Below, piece after piece: positions 8,718-16,760 of a DNA stretch of 35,278 bases; position 1 is the first letter of the stretch, and the number at the start of each line of letters is the position of its first letter. Source of the stretch: Methanofollis sp. (GTDB taxonomy: Archaea > Halobacteriota > Methanomicrobia > Methanomicrobiales > Methanofollaceae); NCBI RefSeq assembly GCF_028702905.1, contig NZ_JAQVNX010000014.1:1-35278 (forward strand), written 5' to 3'. The notes beneath the pieces were generated by a model. That model did no database searches. It worked only from the letters and a program-made list of their open reading frames with translations, and was not told the DNA's origin. Made by a program: the position numbers and the translations under genes.

Positions 8718-9454
8718 AGGCACTCCTTCCATGCAGCGTACAGGTCGGGCCGCCGGTCTTTCACGACCGGGAGGGCCGTCCGCATCGCTGAAATTTTCGT
8801 GAGGTCGATCTCGCCGATGACGAGGTCGCCCCTCTCTTCGCCGACGAGTTCCCCGTCCGGGCCGGCGATGCAGGACCCGGCCCCGGCGTTCGCGCCGGCG
8901 ACATAATATTCCCCGTCGAGGGCCCGCGCCCGCACGAGGAGGTCCCACTGGGCGAGGCGCACCGCCGGCCACGCGGCAGGGACGAGGACGCAGTCGGCCC
9001 CGCAGGCCGCGTAGTGGGCGAAGAGGTCGGGGAACCTGAGGTCGTAGCAGACCGCGAGGGCGAACCTGACGCCCCCGGCCTCGAAGGTCGCCGGGACGGT
9101 GCCCGGTGTGCAGGCCGCATCCTCGCCGTCAGGGGAGAAGAGGTGGACCTTCGCATAACTCGCGGCGATCCTTCCCTCCGGGCTGACGGCATAGGCCATG
9201 TTCCGCGGCCTGAGATAGCCTTCATAGCACGACCCGACGACCCAGATGCCGTGCTCCGCGGCGGTCCGGCAGAGGGACCGGAGGATGCTGGGGTCGGCCC
9301 GCGGCTCCGTGGCCGACCACCCGGTCGCGAATTGCTCAGGGAGGACGAGGAGGTCGGCCCCGGCGGCCCGTGCCTCTCCGGCGAGGGCGCCGGCCCGGGC
9401 AAGGCCGTCCGCGACCGTGGCGGCGGGCGCCATGCCGGCACAGCAGACCTTCAC
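8714..9454 (-). CDS. Carbon-nitrogen hydrolase (nitrilase superfamily)
   Basis: This 246-residue cytoplasmic enzyme belongs to the nitrilase/amidase superfamily, which hydrolyses amide or nitrile C-N bonds. The catalytic triad is complete: Glu40 in LPEQF, Lys102 in YAKVHLF, and Cys136 in AVCYDLRFPDLF. Length and the FPDLF continuation fit the omega-amidase/Nit2-like branch, but the substrate cannot be read from the sequence. The GTG at 9454 gives the usual VKVCCAGM first strand and overlaps the marC-like TGA (GTGA), indicating translational coupling. The frame is open far upstream, but that part only mirrors the neighbouring gene. Confidence 0.88.
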   Translation of the reverse strand: MKVCCAGMAPAATVADGLARAGALAGEARAAGADLLVLPEQFATGWSATEPRADPSILRSLCRTAAEHGIWVVGSCYEGYLRPRNMAYAVSPEGRIAASYAKVHLFSPDGEDAACTPGTVPATFEAGGVRFALAVCYDLRFPDLFAHYAACGADCVLVPAAWPAVRLAQWDLLVRARALDGEYYVAGANAGAGSCIAGPDGELVGEERGDLVIGEIDLTKISAMRTALPVVKDRRPDLYAAWKECL

Positions 9455-10107
9455 AGCCCCGCCCCTGTCAGGATGGGGAAGGCCGCCTTGATCCCGGTGA
9501 TCACGAACTGGACGGCGATGGCGATGAGCATCATACCCATCAGCCTGTTCACGGCGCGGTACTCCCGCTGCCCGACATGGCGCATGATCCTCTCGGAGTT
9601 GGCGAGCATCAGGTACGTGGTCCCGACCGCCAGGAGGATCGCCCCGATCACGACGGCGATCCCGACCGGGTTCCAGGACGTCGCCTCGTTGGTGAGCACG
9701 ATCGCCGTCGTGATGGCGCCCGGCCCCGCGATCATCGGGATCGCGAGGGGCATCACCCCGACGTCGTCGGCGTCCTGGCTCTCGTACTTTTCGGTCGCCG
9801 AGATCTTCGTCCGCGAGGTCTTCGCGTGGACCATCTCCATGCCGATGCCGAAGAGGAGAAGCCCGCCCGCGATCCTGAAGGCATCCAGGGTGATCCCGAA
9901 GAGTTGCAGGATCAGGCCGCCCGCGATCGCAAAGAGGAGGAGGACGGCGAGGGCGTACCAGCACGCCACCCTGGCGACCGACCTTTTCTGCACCTCCTCC
10001 ATCCCTTCGGTCAGGGAGACATAGAGAAGCGTCGCTGCCAGAGGGTTGATGACGATGAAAATCGATGATACGCTGAGCAGTACAAAACTCAGCATGTCGC
10101 CGCTCAT
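9451..10107 (-). CDS. MarC family integral membrane protein
   Basis: This 218-residue protein has six predicted membrane segments in two similar halves, as in MarC/NAAT family proteins. Marker segments are FIVINPLAATLLY near the start, RIAGGLLLFGIGMEM in the first half and AIPMIAGPGAITTAI opening the second half, with the paired NP and GPG turns typical of the family. Some relatives were linked to neutral amino-acid transport, but the function of MarC proteins is unsettled. It is the first gene of a coupled three-gene unit; its stop overlaps the start of the C-N hydrolase. Confidence 0.88.
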   Translation of the reverse strand: MSGDMLSFVLLSVSSIFIVINPLAATLLYVSLTEGMEEVQKRSVARVACWYALAVLLLFAIAGGLILQLFGITLDAFRIAGGLLLFGIGMEMVHAKTSRTKISATEKYESQDADDVGVMPLAIPMIAGPGAITTAIVLTNEATSWNPVGIAVVIGAILLAVGTTYLMLANSERIMRHVGQREYRAVNRLMGMMLIAIAVQFVITGIKAAFPILTGAGL

Positions 10108-10433
10108 GGAGAAAGGTAGGTTCTCTCCGGGTTAATGCCTTTCGAGGGATCTCTTCTGGGGGGAGAGAGGAGGAGAAGGCGGCGGATCGGTGTCTCCACC
10201 GGGGGGCTGTTGCCCCCGGTCCACTCCTCGGGGAAGGCGGTGGATCGGATCTCTCCCCTGTTTCAGATTTCAGGGCAGGCGCTTGCTCTCTCTCCACAAT
10301 TTCATCGCGCACACCTGACCGGATTCCGCACTAACAAAGTCGGCCCTGTGGAGACACGCACACAAAACCGCGAAGAAGAAAAGAACCGTACAGAACAGAC
10401 GAGAAAAAGAAACCGGGAAAATCCCGGTATTAT
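10108..10433. other. Intergenic region between marC-like gene and ndk
   Basis: No gene is seen in these 326 bases. They contain a strong hairpin (arms CCGGGGG and CCCCCGG within 10198-10220) and a 23-24 base imperfect direct repeat (10175-10197 and 10233-10256, both beginning GAAGGCGG and ending TCTCC). At the right end is the ndk terminator, preceded by an A-rich stretch. Confidence 0.55.
10398..10428 (-). terminator. Terminator of the rpl7ae-rps28e-rpl24e-ndk operon
   Basis: A 7-base perfect stem (ACCGGGA/TCCCGGT, 10412-10428, loop of three) lies just beyond the ndk stop. On the minus strand it is followed by a T-rich run, TTTCTTTTTCTC. Confidence 0.7.
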
Positions 10434-10883
10434 TTACTCGTACAGGACCGGTTCGTCGATCCTGGTGTAGGATACGATCTCGTCGCCGGCGAAGTGGATT
10501 GCAATCTCGCGGGCGGCGCTCTCGTCGGAGTCCGAGGCGTGGATCACGTTCTTGCCGGTCTCCATGCCGAAGTCTCCCCTGATAGTCCCGGGTGCGGCCT
10601 CGGCCGGGTTGGTTGCGCCGACGAGTTTCCGCACAATCGCCACGGCACCCTTGCCTTCCCAGACCATCGTGAGCACAGGGCCGCTCATGACGTACTCCTT
10701 GAGGGAGGGGAAGAAGGGCTTGCTGACGTGCTCGGCATAGTGCTCCATGACCTTCTCCTCAGGGAGCATGGTGAGCCGCGCCGCCATGAGCTTGAGACCC
10801 TTGGCCTCGAGCCGGGAGATGACCGCGCCGATGATGCCGCGCTGGACACCATCGGGCTTGATCATCACGAAGGTCCTGTCCAT
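10434..10883 (-). CDS. ndk: Nucleoside diphosphate kinase
   Basis: This 149-residue cytoplasmic enzyme transfers the terminal phosphate of NTPs to NDPs through a phospho-histidine. The active-site His115 lies in [12 protein letters not shown], and the start [16 protein letters not shown] matches the family. I chose the ATG at 10883 because AGGAG lies eight bases before it; a GTG three codons upstream overlaps the rpl24e stop and is less likely. Length is the usual one. It is the last gene of the L7Ae ribosomal operon, an arrangement found in many euryarchaea. Confidence 0.96.
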   Translation of the reverse strand: MDRTFVMIKPDGVQRGIIGAVISRLEAKGLKLMAARLTMLPEEKVMEHYAEHVSKPFFPSLKEYVMSGPVLTMVWEGKGAVAIVRKLVGATNPAEAAPGTIRGDFGMETGKNVIHASDSDESAAREIAIHFAGDEIVSYTRIDEPVLYE

Positions 10884-10888
10884 CAGGT

Positions 10889-11080
10889 TCACTCCTTGCC
10901 GAGGGCCTTGCGGCCTGCTTCGGTCCAGGCGACCTTACGGGGGACACGCCCGAGATCGTAGTTCTTGTGGCACTTCATGGAGCAGAAGTAGAAGAGAGCC
11001 CCGTCCTTCCGGACGAAGAGTCTCCCTGTTCCCGGCTCTATTGACTTGCCACAGAAATTGCACTTGTACGTCTCTACCAT
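10889..11080 (-). CDS. rpl24e: Ribosomal protein L24e
   Basis: This 63-residue zinc-ribbon protein of the large subunit has Cys7, Cys10, Cys33 and Cys37 (CNFC and CSMKC), the expected metal-binding set. It is full length for the archaeal family and begins with an ATG two bases after the rps28e stop. Its end carries the ribosome-binding sequence used by ndk. Confidence 0.96.
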   Translation of the reverse strand: MVETYKCNFCGKSIEPGTGRLFVRKDGALFYFCSMKCHKNYDLGRVPRKVAWTEAGRKALGKE

Positions 11081-11082
11081 CC

Positions 11083-11289
11083 TTACCGCCTCGAAAGTTT
11101 CTTCGCTTCGCGCTCGGTCTCGAGGAGCATCAGGATGTCACCCTCGCGGATGGGGCCGACGGTGTTGCGGGTGATGATCCGGCCCTTGTTGTTGCCTTCA
11201 AGGACGCGGCACTTCACCTGCATGGCCTCGCCGTGCATCCCGGTGCTGCCGATGACTTCAATGACCTCTGCGGGTGTTCCGTCTGCCAT
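11083..11289 (-). CDS. rps28e: Ribosomal protein S28e
   Basis: This 68-residue small-subunit protein has the S28e OB-fold core: [16 protein letters not shown], then QVKCRVLEG and [18 protein letters not shown], ending in the conserved basic [11 protein letters not shown] tail. Length is normal. It lies 13 bases downstream of rpl7ae. Confidence 0.96.
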   Translation of the reverse strand: MADGTPAEVIEVIGSTGMHGEAMQVKCRVLEGNNKGRIITRNTVGPIREGDILMLLETEREAKKLSRR

Positions 11290-11302
11290 TCTGAAAACCC
11301 CC

Positions 11303-11671
11303 TCAAGCGCGCAGTTCGCTGACCTGCTTCACGATCTCTTCGACGAGCTCTTTTGCCTTGCCTGACTTGACGATCGCCGCTGCCGCAGAGCCTACATTCA
11401 GGCCGGACGCCGCGCCGATCTCGTTCTGCTTGCTGATGAAGAGGTACGGGATCTTCTTCTCGTCGCAGAGAGGGGCAAGGTGCATGACGATCTCTTCGGG
11501 CTCGACGTCGGACCCGATGAGTACGAGCTGTGCTGTACCGCGCTCGATGCACTTGGTGGCCTCGTTCGATCCCTTCTTGATCTTACCGGTGTCACGGGCG
11601 ATCTCGAGCGATTCAAGAGCCTTGTTCTGGATTTCCTCCGGAACTTCGAATTTAACGTATATTTTTGCCAT
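11303..11671 (-). CDS. rpl7ae: Ribosomal protein L7Ae (kink-turn binding)
   Basis: This 122-residue protein binds kink-turns in rRNA and, in archaea, also in box C/D and H/ACA RNAs and RNase P. The RNA-binding segment [12 protein letters not shown] is near residues 35-46, and [17 protein letters not shown] forms the later RNA-contacting part. It opens the rpl7ae-rps28e-rpl24e-ndk operon, and a good GAGGTGA precedes the ATG. The leader contains a box C-like and box D-like pair that could be a kink-turn, reported separately. Confidence 0.96.
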   Translation of the reverse strand: MAKIYVKFEVPEEIQNKALESLEIARDTGKIKKGSNEATKCIERGTAQLVLIGSDVEPEEIVMHLAPLCDEKKIPYLFISKQNEIGAASGLNVGSAAAAIVKSGKAKELVEEIVKQVSELRA

Positions 11672-11674
11672 AAC

Positions 11675-11763
11675 TCACCTCATTCAGGAGCGTAGATTCT
11701 CCCTCATCAATCATCAGTCGTGATTGAGCAACCATATCAATTCTACAGGGAAACTGATAAACC
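11675..11763 (-). promoter_or_regulatory. Promoter and leader of the rpl7ae operon
   Basis: On the minus strand a TATA-like TTTATCA lies at about 11754-11761. It predicts a start near 11730 and a leader of almost 60 bases. The ribosome-binding sequence GAGGTGA is at 11675-11681. Between them are TGATGA (11704-11709) and CTGA (11684-11687), flanking a stem of about five base pairs. Confidence 0.4.
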
Positions 11764-11768
11764 TTCCT

Positions 11769-13745
11769 TCACTGCCTGATATAGACCGTAACCCCACCGG
11801 CATTATACGCGGGCACAAGGCCCTCTGTCGGGAGGTTGATCCGGTAGTGCGAGCGTTCGAGGTCGCCGACGTACAGGTGCGTTACCCCGTATTTCTCCAT
11901 CAGGGAAAGAGTTCTCGACGAGTCTTCATAGATGGCCTGCACGTCATTTTTCCGCTGCGCGATCGCCGGCCAGTCGTCCCGCCACATCTGTTCGTGGGCG
12001 GGCATACCGAGAACCGCCGGGATGCCGGTGAAAGAGGAGACCCGCGAGTAGTAGGTGTAGTCCCCTTCCACCGCCTCGACGAGAGTGAGGTCTCCCTCCT
12101 GTGTCCTGAGCCACGCGATCGCTTCGGCATCGCCCGGGTGCTCGTCCGCGATCCAGGCGGCGCCGTCGAGGGTGTGGGTGCCGGTGCCGTACCCGATGGG
12201 GACGGTGAAGGGGATGACGACCAGGGCAAGGGCCGCGACTGCCCCGAGGGTCCGCCACTGTGCGGCGGAGAACCTCTCGGGCCTGACCACCCCTGCAAGC
12301 CTCTTTGCCGCCGCGACAAGGGTGCCGGTGCCGAGGAGGATCCAGGCGACCGAGTAGCACTTGAAGACGGTGTTCATCCTGAAATACGTCTCCCCCATGT
12401 TGTCCTTGAGATAGACGAACTCGCAGACGATGACGATGACGAGACCTGCGGCGCAGAGGAATGCCTCCGGTGAGACCTTCCGCCGGGAAAGGAGCGCCGC
12501 AAGAGGCAGGGCGGCGATCCCTGCCGCGAGGTAGCCCGCGAGGGCGAAGGGGACGGGCACCAGGAGGAGGGCCGGCATCCGTCTGATCTCCGGGATCAGG
12601 AGTGCGATGAGGACAACGAGGAAAAAGCCGTGGACGAAGAGGAACTGGGCCGGGTCCGACGGTGCGGTGACGAACTCCAGGCCCTTGACGCCGGCGCCGT
12701 GGAGCATGAGATAGTACGGCGCATAGAGGGCGATTCCGAGGGGCGGAACCGCCAGGAGGTAGCGCAGGTCGCCGTGCCGCCGCCAGATCAGGAGACCGAC
12801 GGCGACGATGGCGGGAGCGTACAGGAGGACGTCCCAGGAGTTGACCGCGGGCATCGACCCGAGGGCGAGGGCCGAAAGCCCGACGACCGTCCACCGCGCC
12901 CTCTCCCCCGACTCCTCCCAGCGGCAGAGGGCGTACGCGATCAGGAAGATGAGGAGGAACTGGACAGCGATCCCGGAGACATGGGGGTGGAGGTCGCCCC
13001 AGACGAACGAGAAGAAAGTGTACTCGTTGATCGTCCCGTCGATGACGCGGGTGCTGTTCCAGAGGACCTTCGCCACAGGCGTGCCGATGACGACCTCCCT
13101 GATGAACGCCGGGTTCACCAGGAGGAAGATCGCGAGCGGGGCCCAGGGAAGACGCGGGACCAGGAGACGACCGGTGGCATAGGCCGCCACCGCCGCGGCG
13201 CCCGCGATCGTCGGCAGGGCAAGGTTGTACGCCCCCGTCGAGGGGACGCCCGCCGTGACCCCGAGGACGCCCGCGATCCAGTAGCCGAGATAATAGTAGA
13301 CGTCGAGAGTCCCGCCGGCAAACCAGGGGTCCATGGGCGGCACGACCGGTTCACGCATGACCGAGGCGAGGAAGGCGTGGTCCATGAACTTCTCGGCAAA
13401 GGAGATGGACGGAGTGACGAACCGTGCGGAGAGCATCGCGGCGAAGAAGGTCAGGAAAACGGCGTCCCAGATCAGGGCCGACCGCAGGGCCTCCCGCGTG
13501 TACTCGCGCCTGTATACCGCGTACGCAGCGAGGACGACGAAAGGTACCAGCGCCGTCTGCACCGGAAGCCCCGCGAGGGCGGCGTACCACGAGACGGCCC
13601 CGTAGATGAGGACCGACGCCGGGTATGCGACAGGTGCGGCATACTCGCCGAGCGCCCCGGCAAGGCGGGGCCAGAGGGCGACCTGGAGAAACTTGACCAG
13701 CACGAGCCAGGAGAGGACCATCAGGACCTGCGCCTCAGGGCTCAC
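11769..13745 (-). CDS. DUF2298 multi-spanning membrane protein (putative glycosyltransferase)
   Basis: This 658-residue protein is built mostly of membrane helices and ends in a soluble C-terminal domain of about 120 residues. It matches DUF2298 (the archaeal/Chloroflexi 'YYY' family), named for the motif seen here as GGTLDVYYYLGYW. PPMDPWFAGG and VWGDLHPHV are further family marks; the acidic and His residues in these loops suggest a polyprenyl-phosphate-sugar-dependent glycosyltransferase of the GT-C type, though no activity is established to my knowledge. The GTG start overlaps the previous stop by 11 bases. It closes a four-gene overlapping cassette, so its substrate probably comes from the GT2 enzyme or flippase-like protein encoded there. 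Confidence 0.85.
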   Translation of the reverse strand: MSPEAQVLMVLSWLVLVKFLQVALWPRLAGALGEYAAPVAYPASVLIYGAVSWYAALAGLPVQTALVPFVVLAAYAVYRREYTREALRSALIWDAVFLTFFAAMLSARFVTPSISFAEKFMDHAFLASVMREPVVPPMDPWFAGGTLDVYYYLGYWIAGVLGVTAGVPSTGAYNLALPTIAGAAAVAAYATGRLLVPRLPWAPLAIFLLVNPAFIREVVIGTPVAKVLWNSTRVIDGTINEYTFFSFVWGDLHPHVSGIAVQFLLIFLIAYALCRWEESGERARWTVVGLSALALGSMPAVNSWDVLLYAPAIVAVGLLIWRRHGDLRYLLAVPPLGIALYAPYYLMLHGAGVKGLEFVTAPSDPAQFLFVHGFFLVVLIALLIPEIRRMPALLLVPVPFALAGYLAAGIAALPLAALLSRRKVSPEAFLCAAGLVIVIVCEFVYLKDNMGETYFRMNTVFKCYSVAWILLGTGTLVAAAKRLAGVVRPERFSAAQWRTLGAVAALALVVIPFTVPIGYGTGTHTLDGAAWIADEHPGDAEAIAWLRTQEGDLTLVEAVEGDYTYYSRVSSFTGIPAVLGMPAHEQMWRDDWPAIAQRKNDVQAIYEDSSRTLSLMEKYGVTHLYVGDLERSHYRINLPTEGLVPAYNAGGVTVYIRQ

Positions 13746-14706
13746 GCAGCTCCTCCCGGGAAAGGCCCTCCGAGAAGGAGCGCTTCATCAGGGAGACCGA
13801 CCAGTCGCCGAAGTAGTAGAGGGACGCGATGCCGCCGACCAGGGTGACGCCGTTTTTGATCAGGTGGTCGATGACCGCGATCACCGTCGCCGTCGCCGGG
13901 GCCATGCCCGCGAGTTCGAAGGTGACGGCAAGGGCGAACTCGTAGGTGCCGACGCCGCCGGGCGTGATCGGGACGGCCTTCACCAGGTTGCCGACGACCA
14001 CCGCAAGGACGATGATCGGGAAAGGTATCCACTCCCCGAACATCAGGACGACGATGGCGCAGACCGCGATGTCCACGAGCCAGATCGCGATGGACGAGGC
14101 GCCCAGGATGAGGACAGCCTGGAGGTTGAGGGAGGCCGCCCTGATCTCCGCGAGCATGCGGTAGACGACGGCCAGGATCCGGTTCTCCGAGTGCCGGTCG
14201 CCCACGAACCAGAGGAAGAGGGCGAAGGCGATCCCCCCCACGATCGGGACAGCGATCAGGGGCAGGAACCAGTCGGGCACGTCGAGGACGAAGGGCAGGG
14301 CGATCAGGCCGAGGACAGCGACGGTCACGACATCGAAGACCCGCTCGACGATGATGGACGAGAATCCCTGGGAATAGGTGGCCAGCTTCTCGTGCTTCAG
14401 GATAAAGAGACGCACAAGGTCGCCGAGGCGCGCCGGCACGATCAGGTTCGCCGTCTGGGAGAGGAAGATGCAGGCCGTCGAGAAGATAAGGCCCACCCTG
14501 ACGGTGAGCCCCCCCAGGACCGCCCGGTACCGCCAGCCACGCAGGAACCAGGCGGCCGTGCAGACGACGACGGCCGCCGCAAGGTACAGCGGGTCGGCGC
14601 TGGCGATCGTCATCACAAGGTCGTCCCAGACCCGCCAGAGCATGTACGCCAGGATTCCGACCGCGATGACGGTCGGAATGACAACCGCACTAATTTTTCG
14701 CCACAT
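13735..14706 (-). CDS. Flippase-like membrane protein (UPF0104/YbhN family)
   Basis: This 323-residue protein has about eight membrane segments and belongs to the UPF0104/YbhN/AglD-C-terminal family, related to the membrane part of lysyl-phosphatidylglycerol synthase. Marks are the ARLGDLVRLFILKHE segment, IIVERVFDVVT and the C-terminal TPGGVGTYEFAL. Members are proposed to move lipid-linked sugars or lipids across the membrane; in haloarchaeal AglD a similar domain is fused to a GT2 enzyme. Here the two parts are separate adjacent genes, and the start lies 17 bases inside the glycosyltransferase gene. Confidence 0.87.
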   Translation of the reverse strand: MWRKISAVVIPTVIAVGILAYMLWRVWDDLVMTIASADPLYLAAAVVVCTAAWFLRGWRYRAVLGGLTVRVGLIFSTACIFLSQTANLIVPARLGDLVRLFILKHEKLATYSQGFSSIIVERVFDVVTVAVLGLIALPFVLDVPDWFLPLIAVPIVGGIAFALFLWFVGDRHSENRILAVVYRMLAEIRAASLNLQAVLILGASSIAIWLVDIAVCAIVVLMFGEWIPFPIIVLAVVVGNLVKAVPITPGGVGTYEFALAVTFELAGMAPATATVIAVIDHLIKNGVTLVGGIASLYYFGDWSVSLMKRSFSEGLSREELREP

Positions 14707-15406
14707 GGATCTGCCACCAGAGCCCGAGGATCTGCGAGCCCATCGAGAAGACGTCCTTGAACCGGACAGTCGTCCCTGGCCCCTGCCGCCAGACCACAGG
14801 GAACTCTTTCACCACATAGCCTTTGCGCTGCCCCCGCACGAGCACCTCGGTGTCCCAGAACCAGTGCGGCGCCTGCACCCCGGGGACGAGGGCGAGGATC
14901 GTCTCCCGCCTGAAGGCCTTGAAGCCGCACTGGTGGTCGTGGAGACGGCTCCCGAGGACCGTCCTCACCAGGAGGTTGTAGCCCCTGCTTGCGACCTCCC
15001 TGCCGCCGCTCCTGACGATGTCGGAGTCGGGCATCAGGCGCGACCCCGTCGCGATGTCCGCACCCGACCTGATCGCCCCGACAAGTTCGGGGAGATGGGC
15101 GAGGTCGGTCGCCAGGTCCACGTCATAGTAGCAGACGACCTCGTAGCGTGCGGCCTCGATCGCGCGGTTCAGTGCCTTCCCCCGGCCGAGACGTTCGTCG
15201 GCATGGAGGAGACGGACGCGCGGGTCCTTCTCGTGCCATGCCCGCACGAACTCCGCACTCCCGTCCGTGCTCCCGTCCTCCGCGACGATCACCTCGAAGG
15301 CGTCGGTGATCGCCGCGAGTGCGGCGACCGACTCCGGGATAGCCCGTTCAAGGGCCGGCCTGTCATTGAAGACCGGCAGGATCACCGAGACCCCGTCCTC
15401 AGCCAC
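14690..15406 (-). CDS. GT2 glycosyltransferase, dolichyl-phosphate hexose synthase type
   Basis: This 238-residue enzyme has no membrane segment. It has the GT-A fold start VSVILPVFNDR, AEDGSTDGS for the nucleotide-sugar, and a metal-binding D-x-D in YYDVDLATDL. GRGKALNRAI and CGFKAFRRE are typical of polyprenyl-phosphate mannose/glucose synthases, so the likely product is a dolichyl-phosphate-linked sugar on the inner membrane face; the sugar is unknown. The GTG start lies eight bases inside the upstream FAD-oxidoreductase gene, and the downstream flippase-like gene overlaps its end, giving a chain of coupled genes. Confidence 0.9.
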   Translation of the reverse strand: MAEDGVSVILPVFNDRPALERAIPESVAALAAITDAFEVIVAEDGSTDGSAEFVRAWHEKDPRVRLLHADERLGRGKALNRAIEAARYEVVCYYDVDLATDLAHLPELVGAIRSGADIATGSRLMPDSDIVRSGGREVASRGYNLLVRTVLGSRLHDHQCGFKAFRRETILALVPGVQAPHWFWDTEVLVRGQRKGYVVKEFPVVWRQGPGTTVRFKDVFSMGSQILGLWWQIHVAKN

Positions 15407-16631
15407 GGAGCGCCTCCGTCATCTTCCGGGCGACCTCCTGCCCGGCGATGATCGACCCCTCCATCGAACGTTCGGGGTAGTTGGGCTTCGAGAACATCCC
15501 GGCAAGGTAGAGGCCGTGCTCCTCGTACGCCGGGATCTGGTCGGCGAAACCCGTCGTATAGACCGGGCCGGCGAAACGCTCCACCGCAAGTTCGCTCCAG
15601 TGGATTGCACTCTCCGGCACCGAGAACCGGCGGCAGAAATCGGCGAGCATCGTCTCTTTCAGTCCGGGCGCCGGCCTGTCGCTGAAATACGAGGCCAGAT
15701 AGACGATATCCTCGCCGTAACGCTCCCGCGGCGCGAAGTTCGTGTGCATGACGACGGCGCCGTACGGCGCCTGGTCCTTCATGTTCAGCCAGTAGATACC
15801 CTTCGAGACGTCGCGGTCGAGACCGATGGTCATGCAGGCCGCCCCCTGGTACGGCACAGGGGCGAACTCCCCGATCCCGCTGAGGCGTGCGACCTCCTGC
15901 GGCGGTATGGTGGCGAGCACGGCATCGAAGGGCCGATCATTGACGAGCCATTTCTCCCCCTCGCGTCTGATCGAGGTTGCGGGCGTCCCTTTCTCGATCG
16001 TGCACCCCTTGTCGAGGAGCTTCTCTTCCATCCCGTCGATGACCTGGTGCCACCCGCCCTTCAGGTACCCGAGCCTCTCCCCCTCGACGCCGCGGTCAGA
16101 CCTGATCGCGATCCTGGAGATGAGCCACGCCGCCGAGACCTCGTGCCGCCTCTCCCCGAACTTGCTCCGCAGCAGGGGCTCGAAGAAGGAGGTGTAGACC
16201 CGGTCGCCCAGATGCTCCCTGATGTAGTCGACCGCCGGCACCGCGTCCAGAGGTCCGAGGTCGAGGTGCTTTGCCCTGAGAGTGAGCATGCCCAGGCGGA
16301 ATTTATCGAAAAAGGAGAGGTGGGGATAGCGGAGGATCTCCATCGGGGAGGTCAGAGGATGGATCTTTCCGTCCACGTAGTAGCCTGTCGATCCTTTCAG
16401 CCATTCGAGACTCTCGTAGAGCCCGAGGTCGCGGAGGAGGGCGAAGAGGTGCTCGTCCCCGGCAAAACAGTGGTGGTAATATTCTTCGACCCAGGAGTCC
16501 CCGCGGTGATATGAAGCGAGGCAGCCGCCGAGGACCGGTCTTTTTTCAAGGATCGTGACCTCAGATATATCAGAGAGGGAGAGGGCGGCGACAAGGCCTG
16601 ATAAGCCCCCTCCGAGAATACAAATATCCAT
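15399..16631 (-). CDS. FAD-dependent oxidoreductase (amine oxidase/phytoene-desaturase-like)
   Basis: This 410-residue flavoprotein starts with a Rossmann motif ILGGGLSGLVAAL and the ribose-binding EKRPVLGG, placing it among NAD(P)-binding Rossmann/FAD proteins related to protoporphyrinogen oxidase, phytoene desaturase and UDP-galactopyranose mutase. A C-terminal GLYLAGMFS segment completes the FAD site. Similar proteins often neighbour polyprenyl-linked glycan genes; a role in modifying the lipid carrier or a sugar is inference. I chose the ATG at 16631, which begins right before the Rossmann strand; a TTG three codons upstream is possible. No clear ribosome-binding sequence precedes it. It opens the glycan cassette and is divergent from cetZ. 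Confidence 0.82.
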   Translation of the reverse strand: MDICILGGGLSGLVAALSLSDISEVTILEKRPVLGGCLASYHRGDSWVEEYYHHCFAGDEHLFALLRDLGLYESLEWLKGSTGYYVDGKIHPLTSPMEILRYPHLSFFDKFRLGMLTLRAKHLDLGPLDAVPAVDYIREHLGDRVYTSFFEPLLRSKFGERRHEVSAAWLISRIAIRSDRGVEGERLGYLKGGWHQVIDGMEEKLLDKGCTIEKGTPATSIRREGEKWLVNDRPFDAVLATIPPQEVARLSGIGEFAPVPYQGAACMTIGLDRDVSKGIYWLNMKDQAPYGAVVMHTNFAPRERYGEDIVYLASYFSDRPAPGLKETMLADFCRRFSVPESAIHWSELAVERFAGPVYTTGFADQIPAYEEHGLYLAGMFSKPNYPERSMEGSIIAGQEVARKMTEALRG

Positions 16632-16724
16632 AATCTGCAATACTGTGTATCATCGAAAGCGCATAAGAAAGTTTTTGAACTCATGGGAGAACTTTACTAT
16701 TAGCTAGATACCAGCAATAGTGTC

Positions 16725-16734
16725 CTTATACATA
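16725..16734 (+). promoter_or_regulatory. TATA box of the cetZ operon
   Basis: CTTATACATA lies about 31 bases before the cetZ ATG (centre to start), predicting a leader of under ten bases. The same 129-base divergent gap must hold the promoter of the glycan cassette, for which a weaker TTCTTATGC (minus strand, about 16660-16670) is a candidate. Confidence 0.5.
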
Positions 16735-16760
16735 TGGAGCCGACTGGATGGTGTAACTGA

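Noticed and set aside
8714-10312. One 532-codon protein covering the C-N hydrolase and upstream sequence
   Set aside because: Only the last 246 codons look like protein; the upstream part is the wrong frame of the MarC gene, whose stop overlaps the GTG I chose.
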